Assembly: GCF_002994445.1 (NCBI RefSeq)
Contig: NZ_MRZJ01000007.1
Location: forward strand, 1-64,000
Reading direction: 5' to 3'
DNA length: 64,000 nucleotides
DNA from: Staphylococcus simulans
GTDB lineage: Bacteria; Bacillota; Bacilli; Staphylococcales; Staphylococcaceae
Below are positions 27,834-37,651 of the stretch, piece by piece. Position 1 is the stretch's first letter; each line of letters begins with the position of its first letter. The notes under the pieces are model-generated. The model worked only from the letters and a program-made list of their open reading frames with translations, had not been told where the DNA came from and ran no database searches. Position numbers and translations under genes: made by a program.

Positions 27834-27913
27834 TGTCAAACGCCTCCATGTTATCTTGTTATTATACCTATTCTAAACTAAAAGCAGGTGTGAGGAAAAT
27901 AAATTCTAATTGC

Positions 27914-27942
27914 TTGATGTATTGACCAATTTTGATTAATAT
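27914..27942 (+). promoter_or_regulatory. groESL promoter
   Basis: TTGATG (27914-27919) and TAATAT (27937-27942) are separated by 17 bases. The start would be near 27949, just before the CIRCE element, so CIRCE lies at the start of the transcript. Confidence 0.65.
27921..27937 (-). promoter_or_regulatory. CtsR-like box in the groESL promoter
   Basis: Read on the minus strand this is AATCAAA-ATT-GGTCAAT, close to the CtsR heptamer direct repeat RGTCAAA-N3-RGTCAAA. It lies between the -35 and -10 elements. Dual CtsR and HrcA control of groESL is known in staphylococci, which supports the reading. Confidence 0.65.
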
Positions 27943-27952
27943 AGGAAGTGGG

Positions 27953-27979
27953 TTAGCACTCGTGATATGAGAGTGCTAA
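27953..27979 (+). promoter_or_regulatory. CIRCE element (HrcA operator)
   Basis: A perfect consensus CIRCE is present: TTAGCACTC (27953-27961), nine spacer bases, GAGTGCTAA (27971-27979). HrcA binds it to repress groESL, with release on heat shock. Confidence 0.97.
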
Positions 27980-28046
27980 ACGAGATGAAATTGATCATAA
28001 AAATTAAATTAAAATATTTTTGGCAACAATAATAGGAGGAACGACC

Positions 28047-28331
28047 ATGCTTAAACCATTAGGAAATCGCGTAATAATTCAAAGAGTTGAAACTGAACAA
28101 ACAACAAAGAGCGGTATCGTATTAACTGATAAAGCGAAAGAAAAATCTAATGAGGGTAAAGTTATCGCAGTCGGACCAGGCAGAACTTTAGATAACGGCA
28201 ATGTGATTGCACCTGAAGTTAAAGAAGGCGACACTGTGGTATTTGAACAATATGCCGGCAGTGAAGTACAAGTTGGCGATGAAAAATACCTTGTTATCAG
28301 TGAAGAAGAAATATTAGCTATCGTTCAATAA
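28047..28331 (+). CDS. groES: Co-chaperonin GroES
   Basis: This 94-residue Hsp10 starts [12 protein letters not shown] and has the mobile loop around residues 17-32 ([15 protein letters not shown]). It forms the lid of the GroEL chamber. The ATG at 28047 follows AGGAGGA; an ATG at 28020 lies upstream of that site and is not used by the family. It is followed 48 bases later by groEL in one operon. Confidence 0.97.
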   Translation: MLKPLGNRVIIQRVETEQTTKSGIVLTDKAKEKSNEGKVIAVGPGRTLDNGNVIAPEVKEGDTVVFEQYAGSEVQVGDEKYLVISEEEILAIVQ

Positions 28332-29999
<1,668 letters not shown>

Positions 30000-30037
30000 T
30001 AGAGTCTCTCTAGCATCAAATTAATTTTAATAAAGAT

Positions 30038-30082
30038 AAGGACGTTCTCTAATGTATATTTAATACTTTGGAGAACGTCCTT
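30038..30082. terminator. groESL terminator
   Basis: A perfect 12-bp stem (30038-30049 with 30071-30082) is followed by a T run. It also faces the converging threonine aldolase gene. Confidence 0.88.
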
Positions 30083-30100
30083 TTTATAATGAAATTTATT

Positions 30101-31126
30101 CTAAATATGATTTTTCAAATAATCAACATCTTCTTCTCGTGTTGCCCAACTTGTCGCAAATCTTACAATTTTATGTGCGTCATCATATTTTTCCCAGCAT
30201 GTGAATTTTACAAATTGTGAGAGTTTATCAATAGTAGCGTTATCCATAATGAAGAATTGCTGATTGGTTGGTGAATCTAAATACAATTGATAACCTTTGT
30301 TCACAAATGCTTCTTTTAGTTTTAATGCCATTTTGATGGCGTGTTTACTGATATCAAGATAAAGGTGATCAGTAAACAATGCACTGAATTGAACACCGAT
30401 TAAGCGGCTTTTTGCGACCAAAGCACCATGTTGTTTAATGATAGAAGTAAAGTGCCTAGGCTCATTATCACGCGTAAACACAATGGCTTCCCCGCATAAT
30501 GCGCCGATTTTAGTACCGCCTATGTAAAAGACATCCGCAAAGTTAGCAATATCCTCCATGGTCACATCAGATTCTTGACTGACCAAAGCATAACCTAACC
30601 GTGCACCATCGATATATAAGGGAATATTGTAAGATCTGCAGGTATTGGATAGACTTTCCAATTCTTCCTTAGAGTATAGCGTACCGTATTCAGTGGGATA
30701 GGAGATGTAAACCATACCCGGATATACCATATGTTTATAATTTGAGTCTTCATAAAAATCATCTATATAGGCTTTAACTTGCTGAGATGTGATTTTACCA
30801 TTGTCAGAAGGTAATGTTAGTACTTTATGTCCGCTGAATTCAATCGCTCCTGATTCATGTACACTGATGTGCCCTGTGTTCCCGGCTATCACCCCTTCAT
30901 ATTTATTCAGCATCGCATTAATAACTACTTGGTTTGTCTGCGTACCGCCGATTAAGAAATAAACTGAGGCGTTTGGAAGGCCGATTTCTTCTCTGATCTT
31001 AGCTATGGCTTCATGTGTATATTCATCATTGCCATATCCAGATTCTTGTACATAATTCGTTTCTACTAATTTCTCTAATACTTTTTCATGTGCACCTTCT
31101 AGATAGTCGTTTTCAAAAGATATCAT
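30101..31126 (-). CDS. Low-specificity L-threonine aldolase (PLP, fold type I)
   Basis: This 341-residue enzyme of the beta-eliminating lyase family should split threonine or allo-threonine into glycine and acetaldehyde. The PLP lysine is in YIGGTKIGALCGEAIVF near residue 200. The HVHESGAIEF-like stretch (HISVHESGAIEF) near 87 and the Asp-Ala-Arg of IDGARLGYAL near 172 are typical. I chose the ATG at 31126, eight bases after GGAGG, over a TTG that overlaps the ribosome site. It is a single-gene unit. Confidence 0.88.
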   Translation of the reverse strand: MISFENDYLEGAHEKVLEKLVETNYVQESGYGNDEYTHEAIAKIREEIGLPNASVYFLIGGTQTNQVVINAMLNKYEGVIAGNTGHISVHESGAIEFSGHKVLTLPSDNGKITSQQVKAYIDDFYEDSNYKHMVYPGMVYISYPTEYGTLYSKEELESLSNTCRSYNIPLYIDGARLGYALVSQESDVTMEDIANFADVFYIGGTKIGALCGEAIVFTRDNEPRHFTSIIKQHGALVAKSRLIGVQFSALFTDHLYLDISKHAIKMALKLKEAFVNKGYQLYLDSPTNQQFFIMDNATIDKLSQFVKFTCWEKYDDAHKIVRFATSWATREEDVDYLKNHI

Positions 31127-31174
31127 TTTCTTTTCCTCCAATATAACTTGATGATAGGGAACTTCAAGGCTGTA

Positions 31175-31232
31175 CTATTGAAGTAGTGCTAATATTCTGA
31201 ATTTAATAGCGCTGCTTCAATAGTGGGCGATT
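31175..31232. repeat. Long imperfect inverted repeat upstream of the threonine aldolase gene
   Basis: CTATTGAAGTAGTGCT and AGCGCTGCTTCAATAG form a 16-bp stem with two mismatches around an AT-rich loop. No T run follows on either strand, so it is more likely an operator or leader structure than a terminator. The rest of 31127-31487 holds an AT-rich promoter region (TATAAT at 31435-31440) for the next gene, and no other gene. Confidence 0.5.
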
Positions 31233-31487
31233 TAATGTTTTTATAATATAGCTGTTGGTTGAACGTGTCAACTATTCTCAGTATATGAATGAATGTGTGA
31301 ACTCTGTTGAAGCAGCTTCAAGCCCTTAACATCCAACGATTATTGAATTTGTATCAGTTTTTCAACAATTACAAAATCAGCTTGAAAAATAACAAGAAAA
31401 TATAATTGACACTACCAACTATGAAGGAATGATGTATAATAGAGAATACATATCAAAATAATAAGGATTAAAGGGGGAGGAAGCTCG

Positions 31488-32306
31488 ATGAAGAAGTATT
31501 TATTAGTTTTAACCATTATTTTAGCGGTGGTATTGAGCGGTTGTGGGAATAAACAAGAAAGCAAAGCCAAGCAAAAGAAGTTTACGATTGCATTTGGGGT
31601 TGGTACTTATGAGGAACAGTTCAGAAAAGGTATCTTGCCGATCTTGAAAAAAGAAGGCTATGATGTGACCATTAAAACATTTTCTCAAAATGACCAAGTT
31701 AATCCAGCCATGATTAAAGGGGATGTAGATGCTTCGGTTTTCCAAAGTCGTGCCTATATGAACAGTATTAATGATAAATTAGGAGGCCATATGATTGTGA
31801 ATAATGATGTGCCGACTGCACCGCAATCATTATGGTCTAAAAAACATAAATCTATCGATGAAATTAAAGATGGACAAACCATCGCTGTACCGAATGATCC
31901 TGTTAACCAAGAACGTGCGTTTCGCATTTTTGAAAAACAGGGATGGGTTAAAATCGATAAAGATGCTGGAACTGTCAACTTTAATCAAAAGAGTGTCAAG
32001 CCCGGCAAATATGATTTGAAATTCAAAGAACTGCATCCAGCACAAATTTTACGTGCACTTGATGATGTGGATTATGGTGTTGTCAACGGCAACTATATTG
32101 CGGATTCAGACCGTGTCATTGCGGATGGATTATTAGTTGAAAAGACACCTGAGCAGCATAAAGTAGTATTAACAATCAATGAAGAAGATAAAGACACAGA
32201 ATGGGCGAAGGCTTTGAAAAAAGCATACTATTCTAAAACATTCCAAGATTGGTATCAAAAGCAAGAAAAATACAAAGGATTTATTGTTCCGAAAGAGTGG
32301 AAGTAA
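31488..32306 (+). CDS. MetQ/NlpA-family substrate-binding lipoprotein
   Basis: This 272-residue lipoprotein has the lipobox LSGC with Cys19 and a type II periplasmic-binding fold of the NlpA family. Members usually bind methionine for a MetNI ABC transporter. Here no ATPase or permease gene lies nearby, so it is an orphan and would need a transporter encoded elsewhere. No SAM riboswitch or T-box was seen upstream. The substrate is therefore uncertain. The AAAGGGGGAGG site before the ATG is strong. Confidence 0.88.
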   Translation: MKKYLLVLTIILAVVLSGCGNKQESKAKQKKFTIAFGVGTYEEQFRKGILPILKKEGYDVTIKTFSQNDQVNPAMIKGDVDASVFQSRAYMNSINDKLGGHMIVNNDVPTAPQSLWSKKHKSIDEIKDGQTIAVPNDPVNQERAFRIFEKQGWVKIDKDAGTVNFNQKSVKPGKYDLKFKELHPAQILRALDDVDYGVVNGNYIADSDRVIADGLLVEKTPEQHKVVLTINEEDKDTEWAKALKKAYYSKTFQDWYQKQEKYKGFIVPKEWK

Positions 32307-32506
32307 GCATAAATTAATGGAAAGGAAACGAAACAATTGAAAAAAGTCATCACAATTATTTTAAGTTTAGTCTTTAAAATGATTGTGATTCATTTGCTTA
32401 TAAACAAAAAATGCTAAGAAAATACCTAAAATTATTTACAAAATAAATAAAAACGTCTTCAAAATAACCATTCCTTTTTAATAAACTGTACCGCAATGAT
32501 AATTAC

Positions 32507-32535
32507 TTTACAGATCTAACTTTTATCATTATAAT
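32507..32535 (+). promoter_or_regulatory. Strong sigma-A promoter with no gene behind it
   Basis: TTTACA (32507-32512) and a perfect TATAAT (32530-32535) are separated by 17 bases. The start would be near 32542. No ORF with a ribosome site follows before the terminator at 32830. Confidence 0.7.
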
Positions 32536-32593
32536 CTAGTTAAATCCTTTAAGTACACGCTTATACGAATTTTAATTCGTGTGCGAAAACTGT

Positions 32594-32617
32594 AATCGAC
32601 CTTCGTCGATTTTTTAT
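32594..32617 (+). terminator. Small terminator-like hairpin
   Basis: AATCGAC (loop CTTC) GTCGATT is followed by a run of T residues. It lies about 55 bases after the predicted start of the noncoding transcript, and could give a short RNA or act as an attenuator. Confidence 0.6.
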
Positions 32618-32630
32618 TCTAATTTCAAGG

Positions 32631-32816
32631 AATCGGCGTTGTGGCGCAGATATAAAAATTAATACTGCACGAACTAGAATCGGCGTTGTGGCGCAGATAT
32701 AAAAATTAATACTGCACGAATTAGAATCGGCGTTGTGGCGCAGATATAAAAATTAATACTGCATTTACAGAATCGACGTTGTAGCGTAGATACAAAAATT
32801 AATACTACATCCAAAT
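32631..32816 (+). repeat. Four tandem 47-bp repeats
   Basis: Units are 32631-32677, 32678-32724, 32725-32770 and 32771-32816. The first three are near identical (core AATCGGCGTTGTGGCGCAG). The fourth differs at several sites. Each unit has a short stem, GCAG with CTGC around a TATAAAAATTAATA-type loop. In unit 4 it becomes GTAG with CTAC, a paired change that keeps the stem. There is no spacer variation and no cas gene, so this is not a CRISPR array. Confidence 0.9.
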
Positions 32817-32829
32817 CTAAACAATATTT

Positions 32830-32863
32830 AAGCCACTAGTTTTTTTGCTAGTGGCTTGCTTTT
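32830..32863 (+). terminator. Strong terminator after the 47-bp repeats
   Basis: A perfect 10-bp stem (32830-32839 with 32848-32857) is followed by GCTTTTTT. Its orientation fits plus-strand transcripts, although the nearest plus-strand gene stops more than 500 bases upstream. Confidence 0.85.
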
Positions 32864-32965
32864 TTATTAAGTTCCAATTCCCAGTTCTTTAAATTATTCA
32901 TCTACCACTAATGGTAGAGAACCTTCAATAAAGAGTAGGTGGGAAAATATTTAATCTGATGGACT

Positions 32966-34261
32966 TTAACCTCTTAAATCTTCAATACCTTTAGCAATAG
33001 ATTCAAAGACATGAGGAATATCTTGTTTTTCAATACAGCTGAATGCGACACGAATATCTGTTTTGTTTAAAGCGATTGTGCCGATTGAGTATGCTTCAAT
33101 TAAGTGTTTGCGCAATGCTTCCGCATCTACACCGCTTACTTGGATAGCCATGAAGTAACCTGAGTTGAAATCGTAAGGTCTCCAATAAGTTGCGAATTTT
33201 TCATCATAAACAACTTCTTTAGTGACTTCATAACGTTCGCGTAATGTGTCGATATGGCGTTGAATATCTGCTTCAAACGCTTCGCGGTTTTCAGGCTGCA
33301 ATACATATTGAACTGCACTTTGAGATGGCATAGGTCCGCTTGAAATGTTGCTGCGGATTAAGCCTTTGACTTTCGCTTCTAATACAGATTTTGTTGCTTT
33401 GTCTGTTACACCGAAAGTAATGAAGCCGACACGCAAGCCCCATGCGAAGAATTCTTTTGTTGCACCGTCTAAGCGTACAGGCAAGATATTTTCAGACTCA
33501 AGTTGAGTAAGTGCTGAGAATAAAGATTGTGTGTATACATCTTCATAGAATAAACCGTAATATGCATCATCTACGATTGTAATCACTTTTGTACCGCGAT
33601 CAGCTAATTTTTTAATTGCGTCTGCAATCACTTTAACTTGATCTGCAGTAGGTGTATAACCTGTCGGGTTATTCGGGTAGTTCAACAATAAGATGACTTT
33701 ATCATTTTCATAGTTTTCCAAAGCTTCCACAAAGCCGTCTGTTGTATAGCGGTTATCTTTGTCGAAGATGGAATAAGTTTGAATATCTGCACCATGGCGT
33801 GTATTAAAGATTAATTTATAGTTGCCCCAGTTTTGAACAGGTAATAATAATGTATCGCCTGGATTAACAAACAAATCAGCTAAGATAGACAAACCATGTG
33901 TCAAAGCATTTGTGACGATAGGTTTTGAAATTTGTTCACCTGTTAAATCCGGGTTTTCCTTTAAAATCTTTGCTTGCCATAATTCACGCAATGTTTCTAA
34001 ACCTTGCGGTGGTGCATAAGGGAAAATTTCATCTGGATCCAAATGTTGATATAGATCAAAGATAGTTTGTGAATACAGTTTTCCATTATCATCTGTAGCC
34101 ATACCGATAGTTGCATTATACTTTGTTGCTTTTGCTTCTGCTGATTGAGATAAAATACCTTTAGGATAAAACATATGTTTACCTAAATCAGATAACATAT
34201 CTAATATGACTGGATTGGATTGTGTAAGTTGCTCGTTTAAATCAAGCGCTAATGGATTCAT
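32966..34261 (-). CDS. Class I/II PLP-dependent aminotransferase
   Basis: This is a 431-residue aminotransferase of fold type I. LLNYPNNPTGYTP near residue 190 and VDDAYYGLFY near 225 are PLP-contact motifs. The Schiff-base lysine is in DGATKEFFAWGLR near 265, and the substrate-carboxylate arginine is likely in DIRVAFSC near 410. The amino-acid preference cannot be told. The protein is somewhat longer than AspC or PatA types. It stands alone, with GAGGCGG before the ATG. Confidence 0.87.
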   Translation of the reverse strand: MNPLALDLNEQLTQSNPVILDMLSDLGKHMFYPKGILSQSAEAKATKYNATIGMATDDNGKLYSQTIFDLYQHLDPDEIFPYAPPQGLETLRELWQAKILKENPDLTGEQISKPIVTNALTHGLSILADLFVNPGDTLLLPVQNWGNYKLIFNTRHGADIQTYSIFDKDNRYTTDGFVEALENYENDKVILLLNYPNNPTGYTPTADQVKVIADAIKKLADRGTKVITIVDDAYYGLFYEDVYTQSLFSALTQLESENILPVRLDGATKEFFAWGLRVGFITFGVTDKATKSVLEAKVKGLIRSNISSGPMPSQSAVQYVLQPENREAFEADIQRHIDTLRERYEVTKEVVYDEKFATYWRPYDFNSGYFMAIQVSGVDAEALRKHLIEAYSIGTIALNKTDIRVAFSCIEKQDIPHVFESIAKGIEDLRG

Positions 34262-34455
34262 AATAATTCCGCCTCACTTTTTTAAGTCTTCATACATTAC
34301 TATATTATCTTGAATAGGCCTAAATAGAAAGTGGGAAAGGCAATTTTAATAAAATGATAGAAGTTTTCTAAAGTAGTGCGATAAGAAGCAGAGAAGATGA
34401 ATCGATGAACAGCAGACTATAATTTGTTATACTTGCTTTGTTTGGGGTGAAAACA

Positions 34456-34644
34456 GTGAAGCATTTAACTAAAATTTTTGTCATCATCGCAATAATCACC
34501 TTTTTAGTAGGTGTATATTTTCAAACGGCAAATGATGAAGGCACAAGCATAAAGATGTTTTTAGCAGCGATTATGTTTATGATTTGTGCATTTATCAGTC
34601 GAAATAATGATCGCAAAAAAAGAGAACAAAATCGAAAGAAGTAA
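34456..34644 (+). CDS. Small two-segment membrane protein
   Basis: This 62-residue protein has two hydrophobic segments (about 5-22 and 32-50) and a very basic C-terminus (RNNDRKKREQNRKK). It starts with GTG at 34456, seven bases after GGGGTG; an earlier in-frame start at 34438 lacks a ribosome site. A short hairpin (TGCAC pairs at 34646-34664) with a T run follows. I do not recognise the family; similar small proteins are common in staphylococci. Confidence 0.65.
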   Translation: MKHLTKIFVIIAIITFLVGVYFQTANDEGTSIKMFLAAIMFMICAFISRNNDRKKREQNRKK

Positions 34645-34681
34645 CTGCACAAAATGGATGTGCAGTTCTTTTTTTGCTTAA

Positions 34682-34705
34682 AGTATATATACTCTATATA
34701 CAGTT
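34682..34705. repeat. Upstream copy of the pmt promoter element
   Basis: A perfect palindrome AGTATATATACT (34682-34693) abuts TATATACAGTT (34695-34705), which is repeated exactly 86 bases later at 34781-34791 inside the pmt promoter. It may be a second, distal PmtR site. Confidence 0.5.
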
Positions 34706-34748
34706 GGAGGTGTTTTTGAACTTTTCCATACAAATTTAGTAGAAATAG

Positions 34749-34789
34749 TGGACAAAATTGTTATATCTGTGTATAGTGTGTATATACAG
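34749..34789 (+). promoter_or_regulatory. pmt operon promoter and likely PmtR operator
   Basis: TGGACA (34749-34754) and TATAGT (34772-34777) are 17 bases apart. An imperfect 23-bp palindrome with CTGTGTATA and TATATACAG arms (34767-34789) covers the -10 and the start site. That is a natural place for autorepression by the GntR-type PmtR. The operator identity is inferred. Confidence 0.6.
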
Positions 34790-34805
34790 TTAGGGAGGAA
34801 GTTAA

Positions 34806-35186
34806 ATGAAAATACTGCTTAAAAATAATAGTGAATATCCGATATATGAACAAATCAAGCAGCAAATCAAAGAGAACATACTCAAAGGTTATATTTCTCC
34901 CGGTGATCACCTTCCATCTATGAGAGAACTTGCGAAAGATTTACGTGTGAGTCTTATTACTACAAAACGTGCATATGAAGATTTAGAAAAAGATGGATTT
35001 GTGACTACTATCAGGGGAAAGGGCACTTACGTTAAAGAACAAGACAATGCAATATTAAAAGAGAAACAATTCATAGTTATTGAAGATTTAACCAAGTCAT
35101 TAGTAAAGGAAGCCAAAACAATCGGCATGCCTTTAGAAGAGTTAAATGAAATCTTAGCACTTATCTATGAGGAGGAAAATGAATGA
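34806..35186 (+). CDS. pmtR: GntR-family repressor PmtR
   Basis: This 126-residue repressor of the YtrA subfamily has an N-terminal winged helix (YPIYEQIKQQIKENILKGYISPGDHLPSMRELA) and a short effector region. In S. aureus PmtR represses the pmt genes and is released by phenol-soluble modulins. It is the first gene of a five-gene operon and overlaps pmtA by four bases (ATGA). GGGAGG lies close before the ATG. Confidence 0.9.
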   Translation: MKILLKNNSEYPIYEQIKQQIKENILKGYISPGDHLPSMRELAKDLRVSLITTKRAYEDLEKDGFVTTIRGKGTYVKEQDNAILKEKQFIVIEDLTKSLVKEAKTIGMPLEELNEILALIYEEENE

Positions 35187-36073
35187 TAGAAAAAGCAATC
35201 GATGTTCAGTCACTAGATTACCGCAGAAAAAATTTCGCGCTTAACAATATTTCTTTTCATGTACCTCAAGGATTTGTGACAGGTTTCATCGGGGCTAACG
35301 GTGCAGGCAAGACCACAATTATCCGATTGATTATGAATCTGCTTCAACGTCAGTCCGGCAGTATTAAGATATTAGGCCAACCGCTAACCCAAGAAGAAAG
35401 TGCGATTAAAGCACAGATTGGTTTTATCTACTCTGAGCTTTATCTCAATCAAAAATGGAATATTGCTAAAATCGAAAAATATATTGCTCCTATGTATGAA
35501 AATTGGGATTCTGAGCTGTTTCATCATTACATAGCAAAGTTTAATCTTCCGCTCAAAAAGAAAATCAAAACATTTTCTACTGGAATGAAGATGAAACTTT
35601 CTTTTGCGATAGCATTCAGCCATCATGCTAAATTGTTTATTTTAGATGAACCCACTGCTGGTTTAGATCCTAATTCTCGTAATGAAGTGTTAGAGATTAT
35701 CCAAGACGAACTGATAAAAGAAGATGTTTCAGTGTTCTTTTCAACGCATATTATTTCAGATATCGAAAAGATTGCAGATCATCTTGTCTATCTTAAAGAC
35801 GGTGAAATCATCTTTAATGAACAAAAAGATGTCTTGCTGACGGATTATCAAATCGTCAGAGGCAGCACAGAAGATTTGGATGAAGAGTTGAAAAGCTACT
35901 TTATCAATCTGAAAATCAAACAAACAGGTTTTGAAGGCTTAACCACAGAAGCAAGTGCCTTCAAGGAGTTATTCGGCAACCGTGTTGAGATAACGCAGCC
36001 CTCAATAGAAGAGCTGATGGTCAATATTGAACAAGCAGGCGTCAGTTTTAATGAAGCAGGTGAGTTAAGATGA
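35183..36073 (+). CDS. pmtA: Phenol-soluble modulin exporter ATP-binding protein PmtA
   Basis: This 296-residue ABC ATPase has Walker A GANGAGKTTIIRL near residue 38, signature FSTGMKMKLSFAIA near 131 and Walker B KLFILDEPTAGLDP. With PmtB it forms one half of the Pmt exporter, which secretes phenol-soluble modulins including delta-toxin and protects the producer. Start and stop overlap its neighbours by four bases each. Confidence 0.9.
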   Translation: MIEKAIDVQSLDYRRKNFALNNISFHVPQGFVTGFIGANGAGKTTIIRLIMNLLQRQSGSIKILGQPLTQEESAIKAQIGFIYSELYLNQKWNIAKIEKYIAPMYENWDSELFHHYIAKFNLPLKKKIKTFSTGMKMKLSFAIAFSHHAKLFILDEPTAGLDPNSRNEVLEIIQDELIKEDVSVFFSTHIISDIEKIADHLVYLKDGEIIFNEQKDVLLTDYQIVRGSTEDLDEELKSYFINLKIKQTGFEGLTTEASAFKELFGNRVEITQPSIEELMVNIEQAGVSFNEAGELR

Positions 36074-36750
36074 AGCGATTAGTACTTAGAAATTTAAAGC
36101 TTAGAAAATATTCAATACTGCTCTATATAATATTACTCTTGCTGTCGCCGATTTTTTACTTTTTCTATAATCCGCTGGTTGGGTCAGTACTCTATGTGAT
36201 TTTAACAGCATTCATCAGTTATATCGCTATTATAGAGTCAGGTCAGCCTTTCTTGCTGCATGCGCAACTCGGCAAAAATGAGAGTTATTATTTTCATCAT
36301 AGTCTGCCGTTTAATGCGATGCAACAGTTGAATGCACACTATCTTACAACTTTAATAATGACACTTTTTGCTGGAGCGATTCTTTCACTGTATGAAAGAG
36401 TACCGACAGGAGTAGTGTTAGGAGACAGTCATATTACGACTCCCATGTACTTCATAGGTGTGAACTTGTTTGGTCATGCGTTAGCATTTCCAAAGTGTTC
36501 AGAAGTGAAAAAAGATTATGTCCCATTTATTTTGTATGTCATCGGAATGAATATCATACTGCCTATCATTTATGTCATAGGCATCGGTTTATTTATGAAA
36601 TTCTGGGGTGTCGGATGGGATCATCTGCCAAGTGTAGACGATTTAGTCAATATGATATCAGTCGTAATTTTTGTCGTCGGAATATTGAGTTTTATACTCA
36701 CATACTTATATCAATTCAAGAAAATAAAACAAACAAAGCAATTGGATTAA
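36070..36750 (+). CDS. pmtB: Phenol-soluble modulin exporter membrane protein PmtB
   Basis: This 226-residue membrane protein has about six hydrophobic segments and no recognisable enzyme motif. It lies between two ATPase genes and overlaps pmtA by four bases, matching PmtB in the S. aureus operon. It is the membrane partner of PmtA by position and topology. Sequence alone would not identify it. Confidence 0.85.
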   Translation: MKRLVLRNLKLRKYSILLYIILLLLSPIFYFFYNPLVGSVLYVILTAFISYIAIIESGQPFLLHAQLGKNESYYFHHSLPFNAMQQLNAHYLTTLIMTLFAGAILSLYERVPTGVVLGDSHITTPMYFIGVNLFGHALAFPKCSEVKKDYVPFILYVIGMNIILPIIYVIGIGLFMKFWGVGWDHLPSVDDLVNMISVVIFVVGILSFILTYLYQFKKIKQTKQLD

Positions 36751-36763
36751 AGGAGGCAATGCA

Positions 36764-37651
36764 ATGAAACTGGAACAAATAACTAAAAAGTACGGTACAA
36801 ACAAAGTATTAGATGCAATTGATTTTGATTTCGGTCAAAGCCGTATTGTAGGTTTAATCGGTAAAAACGGTGTTGGTAAAACGACTTTGATGAAAGTAAT
36901 GAACGGTAATATTATCAATTATCAAGGAAAGGTTAATTTAGGTCCTGAAGAACGCATAGGGTATTTAATTGAACATCCTAAACTCTATGATAATAAGTCA
37001 GGACTCTATAACTTGAAAATCTTTGCACAAGTTCTTGGTAAAGGCTATGACAAAGCCTATGCCCAAAGCATTATTGATGCCTTTGGTATGTCGCCTTACA
37101 TTAAAAAGAAAGTGAAGAAGTATTCAATGGGGATGAAGCAGAAACTAGCGATTGCAGTATCTCTGATGAATAAACCGAAATACTTAATCTTAGACGAACC
37201 GACAAACGGAATGGATCCAGACGGCTCTATCGATGTATTAGAAACAATCCAAAGATTAGTGAAAGAGTTGGACATGAAGATCTTGATTTCGAGTCATAAA
37301 TTAGAAGATATCGAATTGATTTGCGACCGTGCAGTATTCTTAAGAGACGGCCATTTTGTACAAGATGTCGATATGGCACAAGGTACACCGACAGATACTA
37401 CAGTATTGGAACTAGGTACAGCACTTTCAGACGAACAATTCAAAGCAGTGCTGGATTATTTGACGGTACATTACAGTATTCTTCAAAGTCATAAAGAATC
37501 TGGGGAAATTTCATTGAAATCGATTAAAGATTACCAACCTTTATTAAAAGGGCTTGCAGGTTTAGATGTCTTTCCTAAATACATTGAAACACGCAAAACT
37601 TCACTGCGTGATACGTACTTCAATATTAACCAAAGAGGTGAGAACAAGTGA
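36764..37651 (+). CDS. pmtC: Phenol-soluble modulin exporter ATP-binding protein PmtC
   Basis: This is a 295-residue ABC ATPase, the second in the operon. Walker A is GKNGVGKTTLMK near residue 33, signature YSMGMKQKLAIAVS near 122 and Walker B YLILDEPTNGMDPDG. It pairs with PmtD. AAAGGAGG precedes the ATG, and its stop overlaps the pmtD start by four bases. Confidence 0.9.
   Translation: MKLEQITKKYGTNKVLDAIDFDFGQSRIVGLIGKNGVGKTTLMKVMNGNIINYQGKVNLGPEERIGYLIEHPKLYDNKSGLYNLKIFAQVLGKGYDKAYAQSIIDAFGMSPYIKKKVKKYSMGMKQKLAIAVSLMNKPKYLILDEPTNGMDPDGSIDVLETIQRLVKELDMKILISSHKLEDIELICDRAVFLRDGHFVQDVDMAQGTPTDTTVLELGTALSDEQFKAVLDYLTVHYSILQSHKESGEISLKSIKDYQPLLKGLAGLDVFPKYIETRKTSLRDTYFNINQRGENK

Larger units (their letters stand above)
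32542..32863 (+). ncRNA. Candidate noncoding RNA with four 47-base repeats
   Basis: From the promoter at 32507 a transcript would contain a perfect 16-base palindrome (ACGAATTTTAATTCGT, about 32565-32580), a small terminator-like hairpin with a T run (32594-32617), four tandem repeats (32631-32816), and a strong terminator (32830-32863). A short form of about 75 bases and a long form of about 320 bases are possible. No coding potential is seen. The family is not one I recognise. Confidence 0.5.

Noticed and set aside
31140..31487. SAM riboswitch before the MetQ-like gene
   Set aside because: The conserved S-box core is absent.
32337..32417. 26-residue ORF (TTG start) after the MetQ-like gene
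   Set aside because: It has a hydrophobic N-terminus like a signal peptide, but it starts with TTG, its ribosome site is only moderate and no conserved family is seen. It may be a decayed lipoprotein start.
32631..32816. CRISPR array
   Set aside because: The repeats are directly tandem with no unique spacers, and no cas genes are present.
32507..32863. Insertion sequence or mobile element remnant around the 47-bp repeats
   Set aside because: No transposase fragment, terminal inverted repeats or target duplication was seen.
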